DNA of 64,000 nucleotides from Mycobacterium sp. HUMS_12744610 (lineage in GTDB: Bacteria; Actinomycetota; Actinomycetes; Mycobacteriales; Mycobacteriaceae): NCBI RefSeq assembly GCF_041206865.1, contig NZ_JBGEDP010000001.1, positions 2,790,001-2,854,000 on the forward strand, given 5' to 3'. Below the pieces are notes generated by a model. It was not told the DNA's origin, searched no databases, and saw nothing but the letters and a program-made list of their open reading frames with translations. This document shows positions 49,179 to 58,532 of this stretch, in pieces (position 1 is the stretch's first letter; each line of letters opens with the position of its first letter). The translations under genes and the position numbers were made by a program.

Positions 49179-49505
49179 GCCAAGGTGATCAGGGCGCTTG
49201 TGCCTCAATGGGTTTCGTCGATCCCTCCCATCCGCCAAGCATGCTCCGGCCCTCGGTGCCGTCAAGCAAACTGCGCTTGACAGCACCTGCAGGCCCGTGC
49301 GCGTTAAAGGCGGCGGGACTCGGGTCCCAGGAAAATGGATCATGGGGTAGCTGACCGCGTTGGTGCATTTAAATTTAGGTACTTCGCTCACCGTCAGATC
49401 GGACACCCGGTCACACAAAACGAGGTGTGCATCAAACCCGGGATGCTCCATGACGGGATCTTCGAGATCGGTGAACTCAAGGCATCCGGCCTGGACTGTC
49501 ATCCG
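49179..49505 (+). other. Non-coding stretch after the degenerate IS3 element
   Basis: No convincing gene. A 21-base block at 49429-49449 (with AAACCCGGGA) is complementary at 17 of 21 positions to 46339-46359 left of the first IS, so the pair may be the outer inverted repeat of the degenerate element. The distance from the end of orfB (about 250 bases) is long for an IS3 element, which weakens this reading. Confidence 0.3.
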
Positions 49506-50615
49506 CTAACTATCGGGTATGTCCGCTTGGGGCGCCAGCCCTCGTCCATCGTCTTCGTCTTCGTCTGGACGGAGGAGTTTTTCGGGGTGCCAGTAGGTGT
49601 TTTTTCGGGGTTGGCCGCGGTCGAGGTGTGGGGGTGGGATCCATTCGGTGTCGCCGTTGGTGTTTTTGCGGGTGGTCCAGCCGCGGGGTTGTAGGAGGCG
49701 GTGGTGGGGGCCGCAGGCGAAGGTGAGGTCGTCGATGTCGGTGCATCGACAGGTGGCCCAGTCGGTGACGTGGTGGACTTCGCTGTAGTAGCCGCCCACG
49801 GTGCAGCCGGGGGCTGAGCAGCCGCGGTCTTTGGCGTAGAGCACGATTCTTTGCGCGGGGGAGGCCAGGCGTTTGGTGTGGTAGAGGGCCAGGGTTTTGC
49901 CTTTGTCGAAGATCGCCAGGTAGTGATGGGCGTGGCGGGCCAGGCGGATGACATCGCTCATGGGCAAGATGGTGCCCCCGCCGGTCAGGGCGCATCCGGC
50001 GGCGGCTTCGAGTTCGGCCAGGGTGGTGGTGGCGATGATGGCGGCCGGAAGCCCGTTGTGTTGGCCCAGCTTCCCGGAGGCCAGGATCGCGCGGAGTGCG
50101 GCGAGCAGGCCGTCGTGCTGGCGTTGGGCGGGCCCGCGGGCATCTTTGTCGATGGCGTCCTGGGTGGGGGTGCCGTCGATGCAGGGGTGCTCGTCGAGGG
50201 GGTTGCACATGCCCGGGGCGGCCAGTTTGGCCCACAGGGCTTCGATCGTGGCGCGCAGTTCGGGGGTGATCCAGCCGCTCAGGTGTGACATCTTGTCGGG
50301 GCCCTGGGCGCCCAGGATCAGCCCGCGCCGCCGGGCCCGGTCCTCGTCGGTGTAGTTGCCGTCGGGGTTGAGGGCGTTGTCGAGTTGCTCGGCGAGCCCG
50401 CTGAGTTGTTCGGGGCGGATTCGGGTGCCGTGGCGGGCCAGGTCGGCTTCGGCGCGTTCGCGGGTGGGCTGGTCGACCCAGCCGGGCAGCTGATGGCAGA
50501 AGCGGCGGATCACCGCGACGTGCTCGGGTCCGAGCGTGCCCTGGCGCTGACGCAACGCGGTCTCGGCCAACACCGGGGGCAGGGGTTGGCCGGTCAGCCC
50601 GTGTCGCTCGCCTAG
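49506..50615 (-). pseudogene. REP13E12-type DUF222/HNH endonuclease gene, C-terminal part (split by IS5)
   Basis: This minus-strand part begins at the IS junction with [20 protein letters not shown] and ends at 49506. It has the DUF222 helical body and an HNH nuclease domain ([20 protein letters not shown], then [15 protein letters not shown]) with zinc cysteines. The N-terminal part lies at 51586-51880. Removing the IS and one CTAG copy leaves 1401 bases, a single 466-residue frame reading across as AADLGERHGL. 13E12 proteins are repeated in mycobacterial genomes and serve as prophage attachment genes; their nuclease role is unproven. Confidence 0.85.
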
Positions 50616-50640
50616 GGCGTGTCTCCCAATTTTTCGACTG

Positions 50641-51069
50641 TTGACCAGCCAGGATTGGCTGGTGACGCGGATTGGTGTGATTTCTGACGAGTTCTGGGCG
50701 GTGGTTGAGCCGTTGATGCCTTCGCATGAGGGCAAGCGGGGCCGGAGGTTTGGTGATCACCGGTTGATTTTGGAGGGGATTGCCTGGCGGTTTCGCACGG
50801 GATGCCCGTGGCGGGACCTGCCCGCTGATTTCGGGCCATGGAAAACGGTGTGGAAGCGTCATCACCGATGGTCGCTGGATGGCACCTATGACGTGATGTT
50901 TGCTCAGGTGGCGCACGCCTTCGGGTTCGACGCCGAGATGGCCGGCGATATCGAGAAGCTGTTGTCGGTGGATTCGACGAACGTACGGGCGCATCAACAT
51001 TCGGCGGGTGCCCGGTCGGACACGCTGGCAAAAGGGGGCCCTGTCGAATTACAAGAAATCCGCCGATGA
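50641..51069 (+). CDS. IS5-family transposase, first reading frame
   Basis: 142 residues. It starts [19 protein letters not shown] and contains [20 protein letters not shown], a typical IS4/IS5 DUF4096-like N-domain, and the first catalytic aspartate in [17 protein letters not shown]. The frame leaves the conserved sequence at the A4G5 run (51030-51038), after which the second frame carries on the family sequence. The full enzyme is made by frameshifting. Confidence 0.85.
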   Translation: MTSQDWLVTRIGVISDEFWAVVEPLMPSHEGKRGRRFGDHRLILEGIAWRFRTGCPWRDLPADFGPWKTVWKRHHRWSLDGTYDVMFAQVAHAFGFDAEMAGDIEKLLSVDSTNVRAHQHSAGARSDTLAKGGPVELQEIRR

Positions 51070-51589
51070 ACCCGACGACCATGCAATTGGGCGTTCGCGA
51101 GGCGGGCTGACCACCAAGATCCACACCCTGACCGATCAGCGCGAAGCTGTTGTCGCGGTCCGGTTGACCGCTGGCCAGGCCGGCGACAATCCGCAGTTGC
51201 TGCCTTTGCTCGACGACTACGACCACGCCTGCGCTGAGCACGGTGTGACCGGTGGCGACTTCCGATTGCTCGCCGACAAGGCGTATTCACACCCGAGCAC
51301 GCGCACCGAATTACGTTCCCGAAGAATCAAGCACACGATTCCCGAACGCAAAGACCAGATCGCCCGGCGCAAGGCCAAGGGATCGGCCGGGGGTCGCCCA
51401 CCGGCGTTCGACGCCGAGCTCTACGGTCTGCGCAACACCGTCGAACGAGGCTACAACCGGCTCAAGCAATGGCGCGGTATCGCGACCCGCTACGACAAAT
51501 ACGCCCTGACCTACCTCGGCGGTGTCCTATTGGCCTGCGCCGTAATCCATTCCCGCGTCGGAAACAACCAATTGGGAGACACGCCCTAG
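50900..51589 (+). CDS. IS5-family transposase, second reading frame
   Basis: The conserved part begins after the slippery run at about 51030 ([20 protein letters not shown]) and includes GGLTTKIHTLTDQ, LLADKAYSHPST (second Asp) and the glutamate region LRNTVERGYNRLKQWRGIAT. The upstream portion of the frame (50900-51030) is not transposase-like. The fusion with the first frame gives a transposase of about 270 residues. Its stop lies in the right flank, within the CTAG duplication. Confidence 0.8.
   Translation: MLRWRTPSGSTPRWPAISRSCCRWIRRTYGRINIRRVPGRTRWQKGALSNYKKSADEPDDHAIGRSRGGLTTKIHTLTDQREAVVAVRLTAGQAGDNPQLLPLLDDYDHACAEHGVTGGDFRLLADKAYSHPSTRTELRSRRIKHTIPERKDQIARRKAKGSAGGRPPAFDAELYGLRNTVERGYNRLKQWRGIATRYDKYALTYLGGVLLACAVIHSRVGNNQLGDTP
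51030..51038 (+). promoter_or_regulatory. Frameshift run AAAAGGGGG in the IS5-type transposase
   Basis: Both transposase frames overlap here, and the conserved protein moves from the first frame (DTLAKGG) to the second (GALSNYKKS). A run of four A and five G is a usual slip site in IS427-type elements, which are known to use programmed frameshifting. Net shift is +1 or -2 relative to the first frame. Confidence 0.55.
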
Positions 51590-51880
51590 GTCGGCGGCCT
51601 CGCGGACCCGGCGGGCGGCCTGGGGGCGCGAGATCGAGGTGGCCTCGGCGATGGCGTGGGAGAGCTTGCCGCCCAACTCTTCCGCGCTGGCCTGATGGGC
51701 CAGGGTGTTGATCACCGCATGCTCGAGGGCGGGCAGGCGCCGGCGCACCTTTTCCACCCGCCCCAGCCAGGCCAGCAACTCCGGGGTGGTCAACGCCTCG
51801 CAGTCGAACCTCAGCAGCGTGTCCAGGTCGGCATCCAGGGCGTCGAACGCCGCACCCAGCTCCTCCCGATCAACACTCAC
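51586..51880 (-). pseudogene. REP13E12-type gene, N-terminal part (split by IS5)
   Basis: GTG 51880 begins MSVDREELGAAFDALDADLD, then TPELLAWLGRVEKVRRRLPA and ISRPQAARRVREAADL, the normal DUF222 N-terminus. The gene then runs into the IS5-family element at the CTAG duplication. In the minus strand the rest follows at 50615-49506 in the same frame once the IS is removed. The gene product is disrupted in this strain. Confidence 0.85.
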
Positions 51881-51955
51881 ACCGTCAAACTATGCGCACC
51901 CACCGACAACAAACCCCGGAATGTGACCACAGAAACCAAAGTGACACAAGTTTTT

Positions 51956-53065
51956 TCACGCCGAGAAGTCGATCAGCACCTCGGCGCCCCCGTCGGTGAT
52001 GTGCACGGTGTCGCGGCGAAAGACCGCCCCGACGCCCTGCTGCCACACGTAGCCGGTGAGGGCCAGCACCATTCCGGCGTCCAGTCGATCGTGTTCACCT
52101 GCGGCGCAGAGTTCTTCGGAGACCACCGGCGGATCGAACCCCAGTCCGAGCCCGTGCGCAACCGGCATCGGCGGCAGCGGCTCGCCTGCGTCCTCATACG
52201 CCGCGAGCAGCCCATCGGCACGCGCGCCCGGCCGGCAGGCGGCAAGCATCCTGTCGTACAACGCATCCGAGCGCCCGAACAGCTCGCGAGCACAACTGTC
52301 CATCGCGTCACCCGCGGGCCGGGTCCGGCCCAGCTCGGCCACATACCCGTCCGCCAGGGCACCGGCGGCGAAAGCGACAAGGTCACCTTCACGAACCGGG
52401 CCGTCGGCCCGCCGCCACGGGTGTTCCCGCGAGGTCGCCCAGGCGGTGTCCTGGGTGGCCGGCGTGCTCACCCCGCCCGCGGCCATGGCCTCCAAAACGG
52501 TCGCGGCCAGGCTCCGTTCGGACCGCCCCGGTCGCAGTGCGGCTAGGCCGGCGGCCAGTCCCTGCTCGGCGACGCGGAGCGCCGTGCCCATCGCCGCAAC
52601 CTCCTCGGCCGTCTTGATGCGGCGCGCCGCACGCATGGTGGGCTCGCCGTCGACGACTGCGGCGTTGGGGAACGCCTCGGGCAACAGGGCCGCGAAAGTC
52701 GGTGTGATCGCGTCCGTTCCGACCCTTCGCGCGGTTTCGGCGCCGTCGATCTTCTTCAGCACGTCGATGAGCGTCATCGGATTCCATGCCAGCCCGTAAA
52801 GGTGGTCGCGGCCGATCTCCTCCGGAACCCCTTCGTCGTCGGTGCTGTTGAGGTAGATCTCGCCGGATGTGCGCATCATCACGCACATCGGCCCGAACGG
52901 GCGCGTCCCGGCTATCCACAGCTGCGGGGTGCCGGTGACGTAACGGATGTTGGCCTGCCGGCCGAGCACCAGGATGTCGAGGTCGTGGGCGTCCATCTGG
53001 GCCAGGGCGCGCTCGCGACGGGCCAGCCGCAATGCCCGCTCGTCGGGCAGAACTTCAGTCGCCAT
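51956..53065 (-). CDS. M24 (prolidase-fold) protein lacking most metal ligands
   Basis: 369 residues with the creatinase N-domain (RQANIRYVTGTPQLW) and pita-bread C-domain. In active M24 enzymes two Asp, one His and two Glu bind the metals. Here the first Asp position is Ala (AFAAGA, about 233), the second is Glu244 (YVAELGRT), His304 is kept (VAHGLGLG), the first Glu region reads MVLALTG and the second reads FRRDTVHIT without Glu. It is probably a non-peptidase paralogue. Its start overlaps the end of the intact M24 gene by 11 bases, suggesting a hetero-complex. Confidence 0.85.
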   Translation of the reverse strand: MATEVLPDERALRLARRERALAQMDAHDLDILVLGRQANIRYVTGTPQLWIAGTRPFGPMCVMMRTSGEIYLNSTDDEGVPEEIGRDHLYGLAWNPMTLIDVLKKIDGAETARRVGTDAITPTFAALLPEAFPNAAVVDGEPTMRAARRIKTAEEVAAMGTALRVAEQGLAAGLAALRPGRSERSLAATVLEAMAAGGVSTPATQDTAWATSREHPWRRADGPVREGDLVAFAAGALADGYVAELGRTRPAGDAMDSCARELFGRSDALYDRMLAACRPGARADGLLAAYEDAGEPLPPMPVAHGLGLGFDPPVVSEELCAAGEHDRLDAGMVLALTGYVWQQGVGAVFRRDTVHITDGGAEVLIDFSA

Positions 53066-54290
53066 AAGGCGAATAGGGGTAGTCGGTGATCGGCGTGTAG
53101 CCGTCCTCGGTGATCACGATGATCTCCTCACTGCGATAGCCGCCGGTGCCGTCTTCCCAGACCACCGGTTCCAGCACCAGCACCATGCCCGGCGGGAATA
53201 CGAAGTTGTCGTCGAAGTCCTCGCCGAGATCCGTCCCGATCATCGGCGCTTCCGCCGGGTACGTGCCGATCCCGTGGCCCAGGTAGAAGTGCGGCAGCCA
53301 CGGCTTGCGCCCGCCGTTTGCCGCGATCGCCGCGCGCGCCAGATCGCCCGACGTGGCGCCCGCCCTGGTCACCGCGAGCACGGCGTCCAGGATGGCGCGC
53401 CATTGCCGGAACTGGTCCTGCTGCCGCGGCGTGGGGTCCTTGCCGACCAGCCAGGTGCGCCCGAAATCCGAACAGTACCCGGCGTAGCCGATGCTGATGT
53501 CGGTCCACAACACGTCGCCGGCGGCCAGTTCGCGGGCGGTGGGCAGCAGCGGCAACGCGAGGTCGCCGTGCGTCGTCCAAACCCCGGTTTCCCGGGACGC
53601 AGGCATCACCTGCCAGATGGCGTCGAGCATGTTGGTGGTGGCGCCGAGCTCGAAGGCGCGGCGCACGAGAACGGCCGACAGGTCGGTCTGCCGGACACCG
53701 GGTGCCAGCGCCTTCTGCACCTCCGCCATCGCCTCCTCGGTGATGCGGCAGGCCCGGCGCAGGCAGGAAAGCTCGTCGGGCGTCTTGACCAGTTGGGCCG
53801 CGCCGAGCACGATCGCAGCGTCGGAGGGTTCGCCACCGGGGAACAGCCCGGGGCCCGACCGTCGCATCGCGCCCGTCAATTCGTCGACGGCCACGTTGGC
53901 CCCGGACGGCAGCAACGCGGCCAACTCACCGGCGAATCGCTCTACGCCATGGTCGAATTCGAGATATACCGGCCCGTGCACATGGTCGTCGGGCACCGGC
54001 GGTGGGGACGACGCGCCGCCGCGGAACGGCAGGAAGAGGTGGGGGTGCTCGTCGTCGGCGAGCACGACCGCCACCGGCCGCTCTACGTGCGAAAGGCCGG
54101 CGTCCAGCAGCGGCCAGCTGACACCCGTCGCATAGGTGACATAGCCGTTCATCGACAGGATCAGCGCGTCGACGCCGTGGTCGGCCATCGCCGCGCGCAG
54201 CCGTGCGCCGACCTCGCGGCGCATGCGCGCGAAGTCCGGTTCGTCGGGGATGTCCAGGCGTGCGCCCCGGGCGGTGAGTAGGCCGGTCAT
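53055..54290 (-). CDS. M24 metallopeptidase (Xaa-Pro peptidase/creatinase-like), intact
   Basis: 411 residues from ATG 54290, which overlaps the upstream amidohydrolase stop as ATGA. All five metal ligands are present: D and D in WTDISIGYAGYCSDFGRTW, H in YLGHGIGTYPAEAP, E in LVLEPVVW and E in YRSEEIIVIT. It should hydrolyse an X-Pro or amidine-like bond in the cytosol. Its neighbours (amidohydrolase, SDR, P450) point to small-molecule breakdown rather than peptide turnover. Confidence 0.9.
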   Translation of the reverse strand: MTGLLTARGARLDIPDEPDFARMRREVGARLRAAMADHGVDALILSMNGYVTYATGVSWPLLDAGLSHVERPVAVVLADDEHPHLFLPFRGGASSPPPVPDDHVHGPVYLEFDHGVERFAGELAALLPSGANVAVDELTGAMRRSGPGLFPGGEPSDAAIVLGAAQLVKTPDELSCLRRACRITEEAMAEVQKALAPGVRQTDLSAVLVRRAFELGATTNMLDAIWQVMPASRETGVWTTHGDLALPLLPTARELAAGDVLWTDISIGYAGYCSDFGRTWLVGKDPTPRQQDQFRQWRAILDAVLAVTRAGATSGDLARAAIAANGGRKPWLPHFYLGHGIGTYPAEAPMIGTDLGEDFDDNFVFPPGMVLVLEPVVWEDGTGGYRSEEIIVITEDGYTPITDYPYSPYGD

Positions 54291-55453
54291 GACTGAATCC
54301 CCAGGAATTCTCGGACGTTGCCGCCGACGACACGGGCGGCATCCTCGGCGCCGACGGCGTCGACCACCGCGGCCAGCGACCGCTCCGAATACCCGAATGT
54401 GCTCTCGTTGTGCGGATAGTCGGAGGACCACATCACCTTGTCGATACCGATCTGGTCGATCTGGCCGAGGCCGAGGGCGTCGACCATGACGCGCACATGT
54501 GGGTCTCCCAGTAGTGCCGGACGTCGTGGCGGGGCTGGTATGCGAGCATGTGTCGATACGACGCCAGGACGTGCTCGGCGTCCTGCAACGCCGGTGGCAC
54601 CCAGGCGATTCCGCCCTCGAACCAGCCGATCCGCAGGCGCGGGTGCCGGTCGAGGATGCCGCCGAAGATGTACTTGGAGAACATTTCCCGGAACGAGTCG
54701 ATGTTGACCATCATGGCGACCGCCACGCTGTTGACCGCGCTCGGGGATTTCGGCTGGCTTTCCCCGATGTGGTGGGTGAGCGGGAGGCCGGAGGCCTCGA
54801 TCTCCTCCCACACCGCCCTCATCTCGGGGCTCGAGAAATCGATGATGCGCCCGTTGTCGTCGTTGCCGGGGTTCAACGGCATCAGGAATGTCCTGATTCC
54901 CAAGGACTTCAGTTGCTCCAGGGTGCGCCGGGCGCCGCGGGGATCCCACCAGTTGATCAGCCCGACGCCGTAGCAGTGGCCGCGAGCGCTCCTGCAGGCC
55001 GGCGATGTGTTCGTTGTAGATGCAGAAGATCCGCTCACGCAGCGCCTTGTCCGGATAGTGGAACAACGCCAGGACCGCGTTGGGGAAGACCAATTCCTTG
55101 TCGACCCCGTCCTCGGCGAGGTCGCGGATGCGGGCGTCGACGTTGTTCGTGGCCGCGCCGGCCAGGCCGTCGTACTGCATGAGCACCGCGCTGAAGTCGC
55201 CGACCACCATCGACTCGCCGGGGCGGCCCAGCAGGTAGGCGCCGTCCTCGTACCAGATGCGCGGCGCCTGGTCCTTCAAGTCGTCGGGAAAATGCTCGTA
55301 GAAGATGTCGTCGGCCACCGAGACGTGGTTGTCGGCCGAGAACACCTCGGTCCCGGGCGGCAGGCCGGTGTCCGAACCCGCGGCGTGACCGCGCCGGTGC
55401 TTGGGTGCGCCGATCACGCCCTCCGGGTAGGGCGTTCGGGTTCGAGTCGACAT
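54287..55453 (-). CDS. Amidohydrolase-2 family protein, middle third out of frame
   Basis: ATG 55453 follows AGGAAG. The N-terminal part is normal (VFSADNHVSVADDIFYEHFP with the metal-binding D-x-H). Near 54980 the frame becomes arginine-rich, while the neighbouring frame carries the family sequence (GHCYGVGLINWWDPRGARRT; LPLTHHIGESQPK; RLRIGWFEGGIAWVPPALQD). Near 54492 the first frame becomes correct again (VMWSSDYPHNESTFGYSERS) to the stop at 54287. Two opposite indels about 490 bases apart thus cancel. If real, the core of the barrel is scrambled and the enzyme is dead; if errors, it is an intact roughly 389-residue enzyme. Confidence 0.75.
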   Translation of the reverse strand: MSTRTRTPYPEGVIGAPKHRRGHAAGSDTGLPPGTEVFSADNHVSVADDIFYEHFPDDLKDQAPRIWYEDGAYLLGRPGESMVVGDFSAVLMQYDGLAGAATNNVDARIRDLAEDGVDKELVFPNAVLALFHYPDKALRERIFCIYNEHIAGLQERSRPLLRRRADQLVGSPRRPAHPGATEVLGNQDIPDAVEPRQRRQRAHHRFLEPRDEGGVGGDRGLRPPAHPPHRGKPAEIPERGQQRGGRHDGQHRLVPGNVLQVHLRRHPRPAPAPADRLVRGRNRLGATGVAGRRARPGVVSTHARIPAPPRRPALLGDPHVRVMVDALGLGQIDQIGIDKVMWSSDYPHNESTFGYSERSLAAVVDAVGAEDAARVVGGNVREFLGIQS

Positions 55454-55471
55454 GTGCATCACTTCCTGCGG

Positions 55472-56425
55472 TCAGTCCGGGTACGTGACACCGGTGAGTT
55501 GTTCGGAAAGCCGCCACAGTTTCGCCACGTCCGGCTCGCTGCGTGCCAGGCGGGGGACCGCGGCGAAGGTGACTCCGCCGCAGGCCGTTTCGTAGAACCC
55601 CCGCGGACCGTAGTACTCGGCCCCGCGGGCGTCCGGCGAAACAGCGGCGTAGAGCGACGGTTTGAGGCCCTCGTCGACGTCGAGCCACATGAAAGGCAGC
55701 AGGCGCCACGTCAGGCGCGTCAGTCGCGCCTGCAGCGTGGGTTTCTCACGTCCGTAGGACGCGCCGCTGAGCAGGTTGGTCTTGCTCAGCCCGGGGTGCG
55801 CGGCGTTGGACATCACGCCCCAGCCGCGTTCGCTGCTGCGCCGGTCCAACTCGACGGCGAACATCAGTTGCGCAAGCTTGGCCATCCCGTAGGAGCGCAT
55901 GGGCCGGTAGCCCGATTGGGCATTGGCGTCGTCAAAATCCAGCCTGCGCTGTGTCGCGGCGAGGCTGCCGACGGTCACCACGCGCGCCGACCCGGCGGCG
56001 CGCAGCACGGGCAGCAGCCTGCCCGTCAACGCGAAGTGCCCCAGATGGTTGGTGCCGAACTGCAATTCGAAGCCGTCGGAGGTCGTCTGACGCTGCGGTG
56101 GTGTCATGACGCCGGCATTGTTGATCAGGACGTCGACCGGGCGGCCCTCGGCGACCAGTTCGTCCGCGAGCGCCGCCACGCTGCGCAGCGACGCCAGGTC
56201 CAGCTGCTTGACGGCCAGCTTGGCTTGCGGCAGTTCGCGGCGGATCGCGGCGACCGCGTTGTCGCCGTTGGCCCTGCTGCGGACGGCCATGACCACCTCG
56301 GCCCCCGCGGCCGCCAGGCGTTTCGCCAGCCCGAAACCCAGGCCGCTGTTGGCGCCGGTCACGACGGCGAGGCGGCCGGACAGATCCGGCACCTGCAGGG
56401 CGAGACCCGGCTTCACGGCAGCCAA
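55472..56425 (-). CDS. SDR family oxidoreductase (retinol-dehydrogenase-like)
   Basis: 317 residues; TTG 56425 or GTG 56416 start. [38 protein letters not shown] and the catalytic YGMAKLAQ, with a C-terminal extension past 250. This is the WW-domain-oxidoreductase/retinol-dehydrogenase-like SDR subgroup ([16 protein letters not shown]) common in mycobacteria. It follows the P450 stop by four bases, so the pair is probably one transcript: hydroxylation then oxidation. Confidence 0.9.
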   Translation of the reverse strand: MAAVKPGLALQVPDLSGRLAVVTGANSGLGFGLAKRLAAAGAEVVMAVRSRANGDNAVAAIRRELPQAKLAVKQLDLASLRSVAALADELVAEGRPVDVLINNAGVMTPPQRQTTSDGFELQFGTNHLGHFALTGRLLPVLRAAGSARVVTVGSLAATQRRLDFDDANAQSGYRPMRSYGMAKLAQLMFAVELDRRSSERGWGVMSNAAHPGLSKTNLLSGASYGREKPTLQARLTRLTWRLLPFMWLDVDEGLKPSLYAAVSPDARGAEYYGPRGFYETACGGVTFAAVPRLARSEPDVAKLWRLSEQLTGVTYPD

Positions 56426-56429
56426 ACTC

Positions 56430-57659
56430 TCACCACGTCACGGGGAGCTCGTAGACGCCGTAGGCCAGGGCGTCGTGCTTGAACGGCAGCTCGTCGAGCG
56501 GCACCGCCAGCCGCAGCGTCGGGATGCGGCGCAGCAGGGTTGGCAGCACGATCTGCAGTTCCATCCGGGCCAGCTGCTGACCGACGCACTGGTGGCGGCC
56601 GTAGCCGAAGCCGACATGCGGGCCGTCGTCGCGGGTAAGGTCCAGCCGGTCCGGGGCCGGGAACTGACGCGCATCCCAGTTCGCCGGCGCCACGTCCAGA
56701 ATGATGCCCTCGCCCGCCCGGATCGTCTCGCCGCCGATCTCGATGTCCTCGACGGCGATGCGGCGCTGGCCGGTCTGGATGATGCTGAGATAGCGCATCA
56801 GCTCCTCGACGGCCACGGCGATCACCTTGGGGTCGGCGGTGTCGCGCATCAGCGCCAGCTGCTCGGGGTGATCGAGCAGGGCCGCGACGCTCAGGCTGAG
56901 CATGTTCGCCGTCGTCTCGTGGCCGGCGATCAGCACCCCGGTGGCCAGTTGCGCGGCCTCGCGCACGCTGAGCTCCTCGGCGCTCACCCGCTCGGCGAGG
57001 TCGGACACCAGGTCCTCGGAGCGATCGTGCATCTTGGTCCGCACCAGGTTGGCGATGTACTTCGCCAGCGAGGCGGCGCCCTGCGCGGTGTCCTCCGCGG
57101 TGGCGTACCGACCCATGCCCCGCTGGGCCTGCGCCTGGAAGAAGTCCGCATCCTCGTACGGCACACCCAGCAGCTGGCTGATGACCAGCGACGGGATGGG
57201 CAGCGCCACCGTGCTGACGATGTCGCCCGGGTTCGGGCCGGCCAGCAGGGCGTCGATGTGGTCGTCGGTGATCTGCTGAACCGCCGGGCGCAGTGCCTCG
57301 ACCCGCTTGAAGGTGAACGGCTTGGACAGCATCCGACGGAAGCGGGTGTGCTCCTCGCCGTCGGAGGTGAACACCGAACGCGGCCGGGTGTGCACCGTGG
57401 CAAGCATCCCCTCGTTCCAGTGCGGGTAGCCGGGCAGCCGGTCGTCGACGCTGGCGCGGGAGTCGGTGAACAACGCGCGGATCGCGTCGTAGCCGTGGAT
57501 CAGCCAGGGCGTGCTGCCGTCCCAGATCCGGACGCGGCTGAGTTGCCGGTTCGCGTTGAGCGCCAACGACTCCGGCGGCGGGGCGAAGGGACAGCCCGGT
57601 GCGCGCGTCATCGGGAACTCGGGAATGTCGGTGGCGGTGCCGGTCGAGACGTCGGTCAT
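56430..57659 (-). CDS. Cytochrome P450
   Basis: 409 residues from ATG 57659, which has GAGGAG 4 bases upstream; the longer frame to 57698 is rejected. I-helix [10 protein letters not shown], ExxR in EELMRYLSI, haem loop [16 protein letters not shown]-terminus ends with [10 protein letters not shown], the proline-rich lead typical of CYP105/107-like soluble P450s. It follows the TetR gene on the same strand after 39 bases and leads the SDR/amidohydrolase/M24 run. Confidence 0.92.
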   Translation of the reverse strand: MTDVSTGTATDIPEFPMTRAPGCPFAPPPESLALNANRQLSRVRIWDGSTPWLIHGYDAIRALFTDSRASVDDRLPGYPHWNEGMLATVHTRPRSVFTSDGEEHTRFRRMLSKPFTFKRVEALRPAVQQITDDHIDALLAGPNPGDIVSTVALPIPSLVISQLLGVPYEDADFFQAQAQRGMGRYATAEDTAQGAASLAKYIANLVRTKMHDRSEDLVSDLAERVSAEELSVREAAQLATGVLIAGHETTANMLSLSVAALLDHPEQLALMRDTADPKVIAVAVEELMRYLSIIQTGQRRIAVEDIEIGGETIRAGEGIILDVAPANWDARQFPAPDRLDLTRDDGPHVGFGYGRHQCVGQQLARMELQIVLPTLLRRIPTLRLAVPLDELPFKHDALAYGVYELPVTW

Positions 57660-57698
57660 GCTGCTCCTCGGTTGTGGTCGTGTCCGTTCCGGCGACAC

Positions 57699-58361
57699 CT
57701 AGCCGCCCGCCGCGCTCACGTGCACCGGCGCGCGCCACAGGCCGACGATCGCGTCGATCAGTCCTTCGCCGGCGACCGGCCACGCCGAACGCGATCCCGC
57801 CCCGTGCTCGGCCAGCGCGCCTTCGTGCTCGGCGCAGGTGTGCACCAGCAGGTTGCGCACCATCACGATGCGTTCCGAGCGCACCCGTCTGGGCAGGTCG
57901 GGCAGGCAGCGGTTGATGCCCTCGATGGTGCGCACCAGCCCCGGCGAGGTGAGAGCGTCCTTGGTGACGACGTGGCGGCACGTCGGGTCGGCCATCGCCT
58001 GGGCGGCGAACCGCGCATACCAGCTGGGAACGCCCAGCGCCGCCAGGTGATCGGTGAGCGGGCGCACCAGTGCCCTGACCCAGTCCCGCAGTTCGGCCGA
58101 ATCGCCGATATCGGTCAGCATCCGGGCGCGCAACTGCTCGATCGGCTCGCGGTGCTTGCGCTCGATCGCCCGCAGCAGGTCGGTTCGGGTACCGAAGTGA
58201 TAGCACGCGGCCGCGTTGTTGCCCTGGCCCGCGGCCTCGCTGATCTGCCGGTTTGACACCGCGTACATGCCACGCTCGGCGAAGAGCACCTCGGCGGCCG
58301 ACAAGATCGCCTCCCGCGTGCCCGTCGACCTGCCGGATCGAACCATCCGCTCGGCGGTCAT
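57699..58361 (-). CDS. TetR-family regulator
   Basis: 220 residues from ATG 58361; an in-frame upstream start at 58400 would add a hydrophobic tail and overlap the palindrome, so it is not used. DNA-binding domain REAILSAAEVLFAERGMYAV and SNRQISEAAGQGNNAAACYH, then a helical ligand domain. The AAGQGNNAA recognition helix is of the kind seen in regulators of P450/SDR operons. It is probably autoregulated through the AT-rich palindrome at 58389-58404 and controls the minus-strand operon down to 51956. Confidence 0.87.
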   Translation of the reverse strand: MTAERMVRSGRSTGTREAILSAAEVLFAERGMYAVSNRQISEAAGQGNNAAACYHFGTRTDLLRAIERKHREPIEQLRARMLTDIGDSAELRDWVRALVRPLTDHLAALGVPSWYARFAAQAMADPTCRHVVTKDALTSPGLVRTIEGINRCLPDLPRRVRSERIVMVRNLLVHTCAEHEGALAEHGAGSRSAWPVAGEGLIDAIVGLWRAPVHVSAAGG

Positions 58362-58388
58362 CGCCTCAGTGAACACCGCCAGCAACAT

Positions 58389-58404
58389 TAAATCAAGCAA
58401 TTTA
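58389..58404 (+). promoter_or_regulatory. AT-rich palindrome, candidate TetR operator
   Basis: TAAATCAAGCAATTTA has perfect 5-base arms (TAAAT/ATTTA) around a 6-base spacer. It stands out as AT-rich in a GC-rich genome and lies 27 bases upstream of the TetR ATG, in the space between the TetR gene and the divergent Ddn-like gene. Confidence 0.55.
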
Positions 58405-58532
58405 TTTAGTTCGGTGGCGGCCCCACCGGTAACCCGCCGCCACGGCCCGAGAACTGGACGAAAAGCCCGGTAGCCGAGGTCATTTCATCGGCCCGACACC
58501 CGGCGGGGAGCAACCCGGAATACAGTGTCCGT

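Larger units (their letters stand above)
50616..51585 (+). mobile_element. IS5-family (IS427-type) insertion sequence
   Basis: Terminal inverted repeats GGCGTGTCTCCCAATT are perfect at 50616-50631 and 51570-51585. The target duplication CTAG occurs at 50612-50615 and 51586-51589, as expected for IS427-type elements, which favour YTAR sites. Length 970 bases. It is inserted in the 13E12-type HNH gene. The perfect ends and duplication indicate a recent insertion. Confidence 0.92.

Noticed and set aside
49335..49694. 119-residue plus-strand frame after the IS3 elements
   Set aside because: Its 3' half is antisense to the 13E12 HNH gene and the 5' half matches nothing I recognise; no ribosome binding site.
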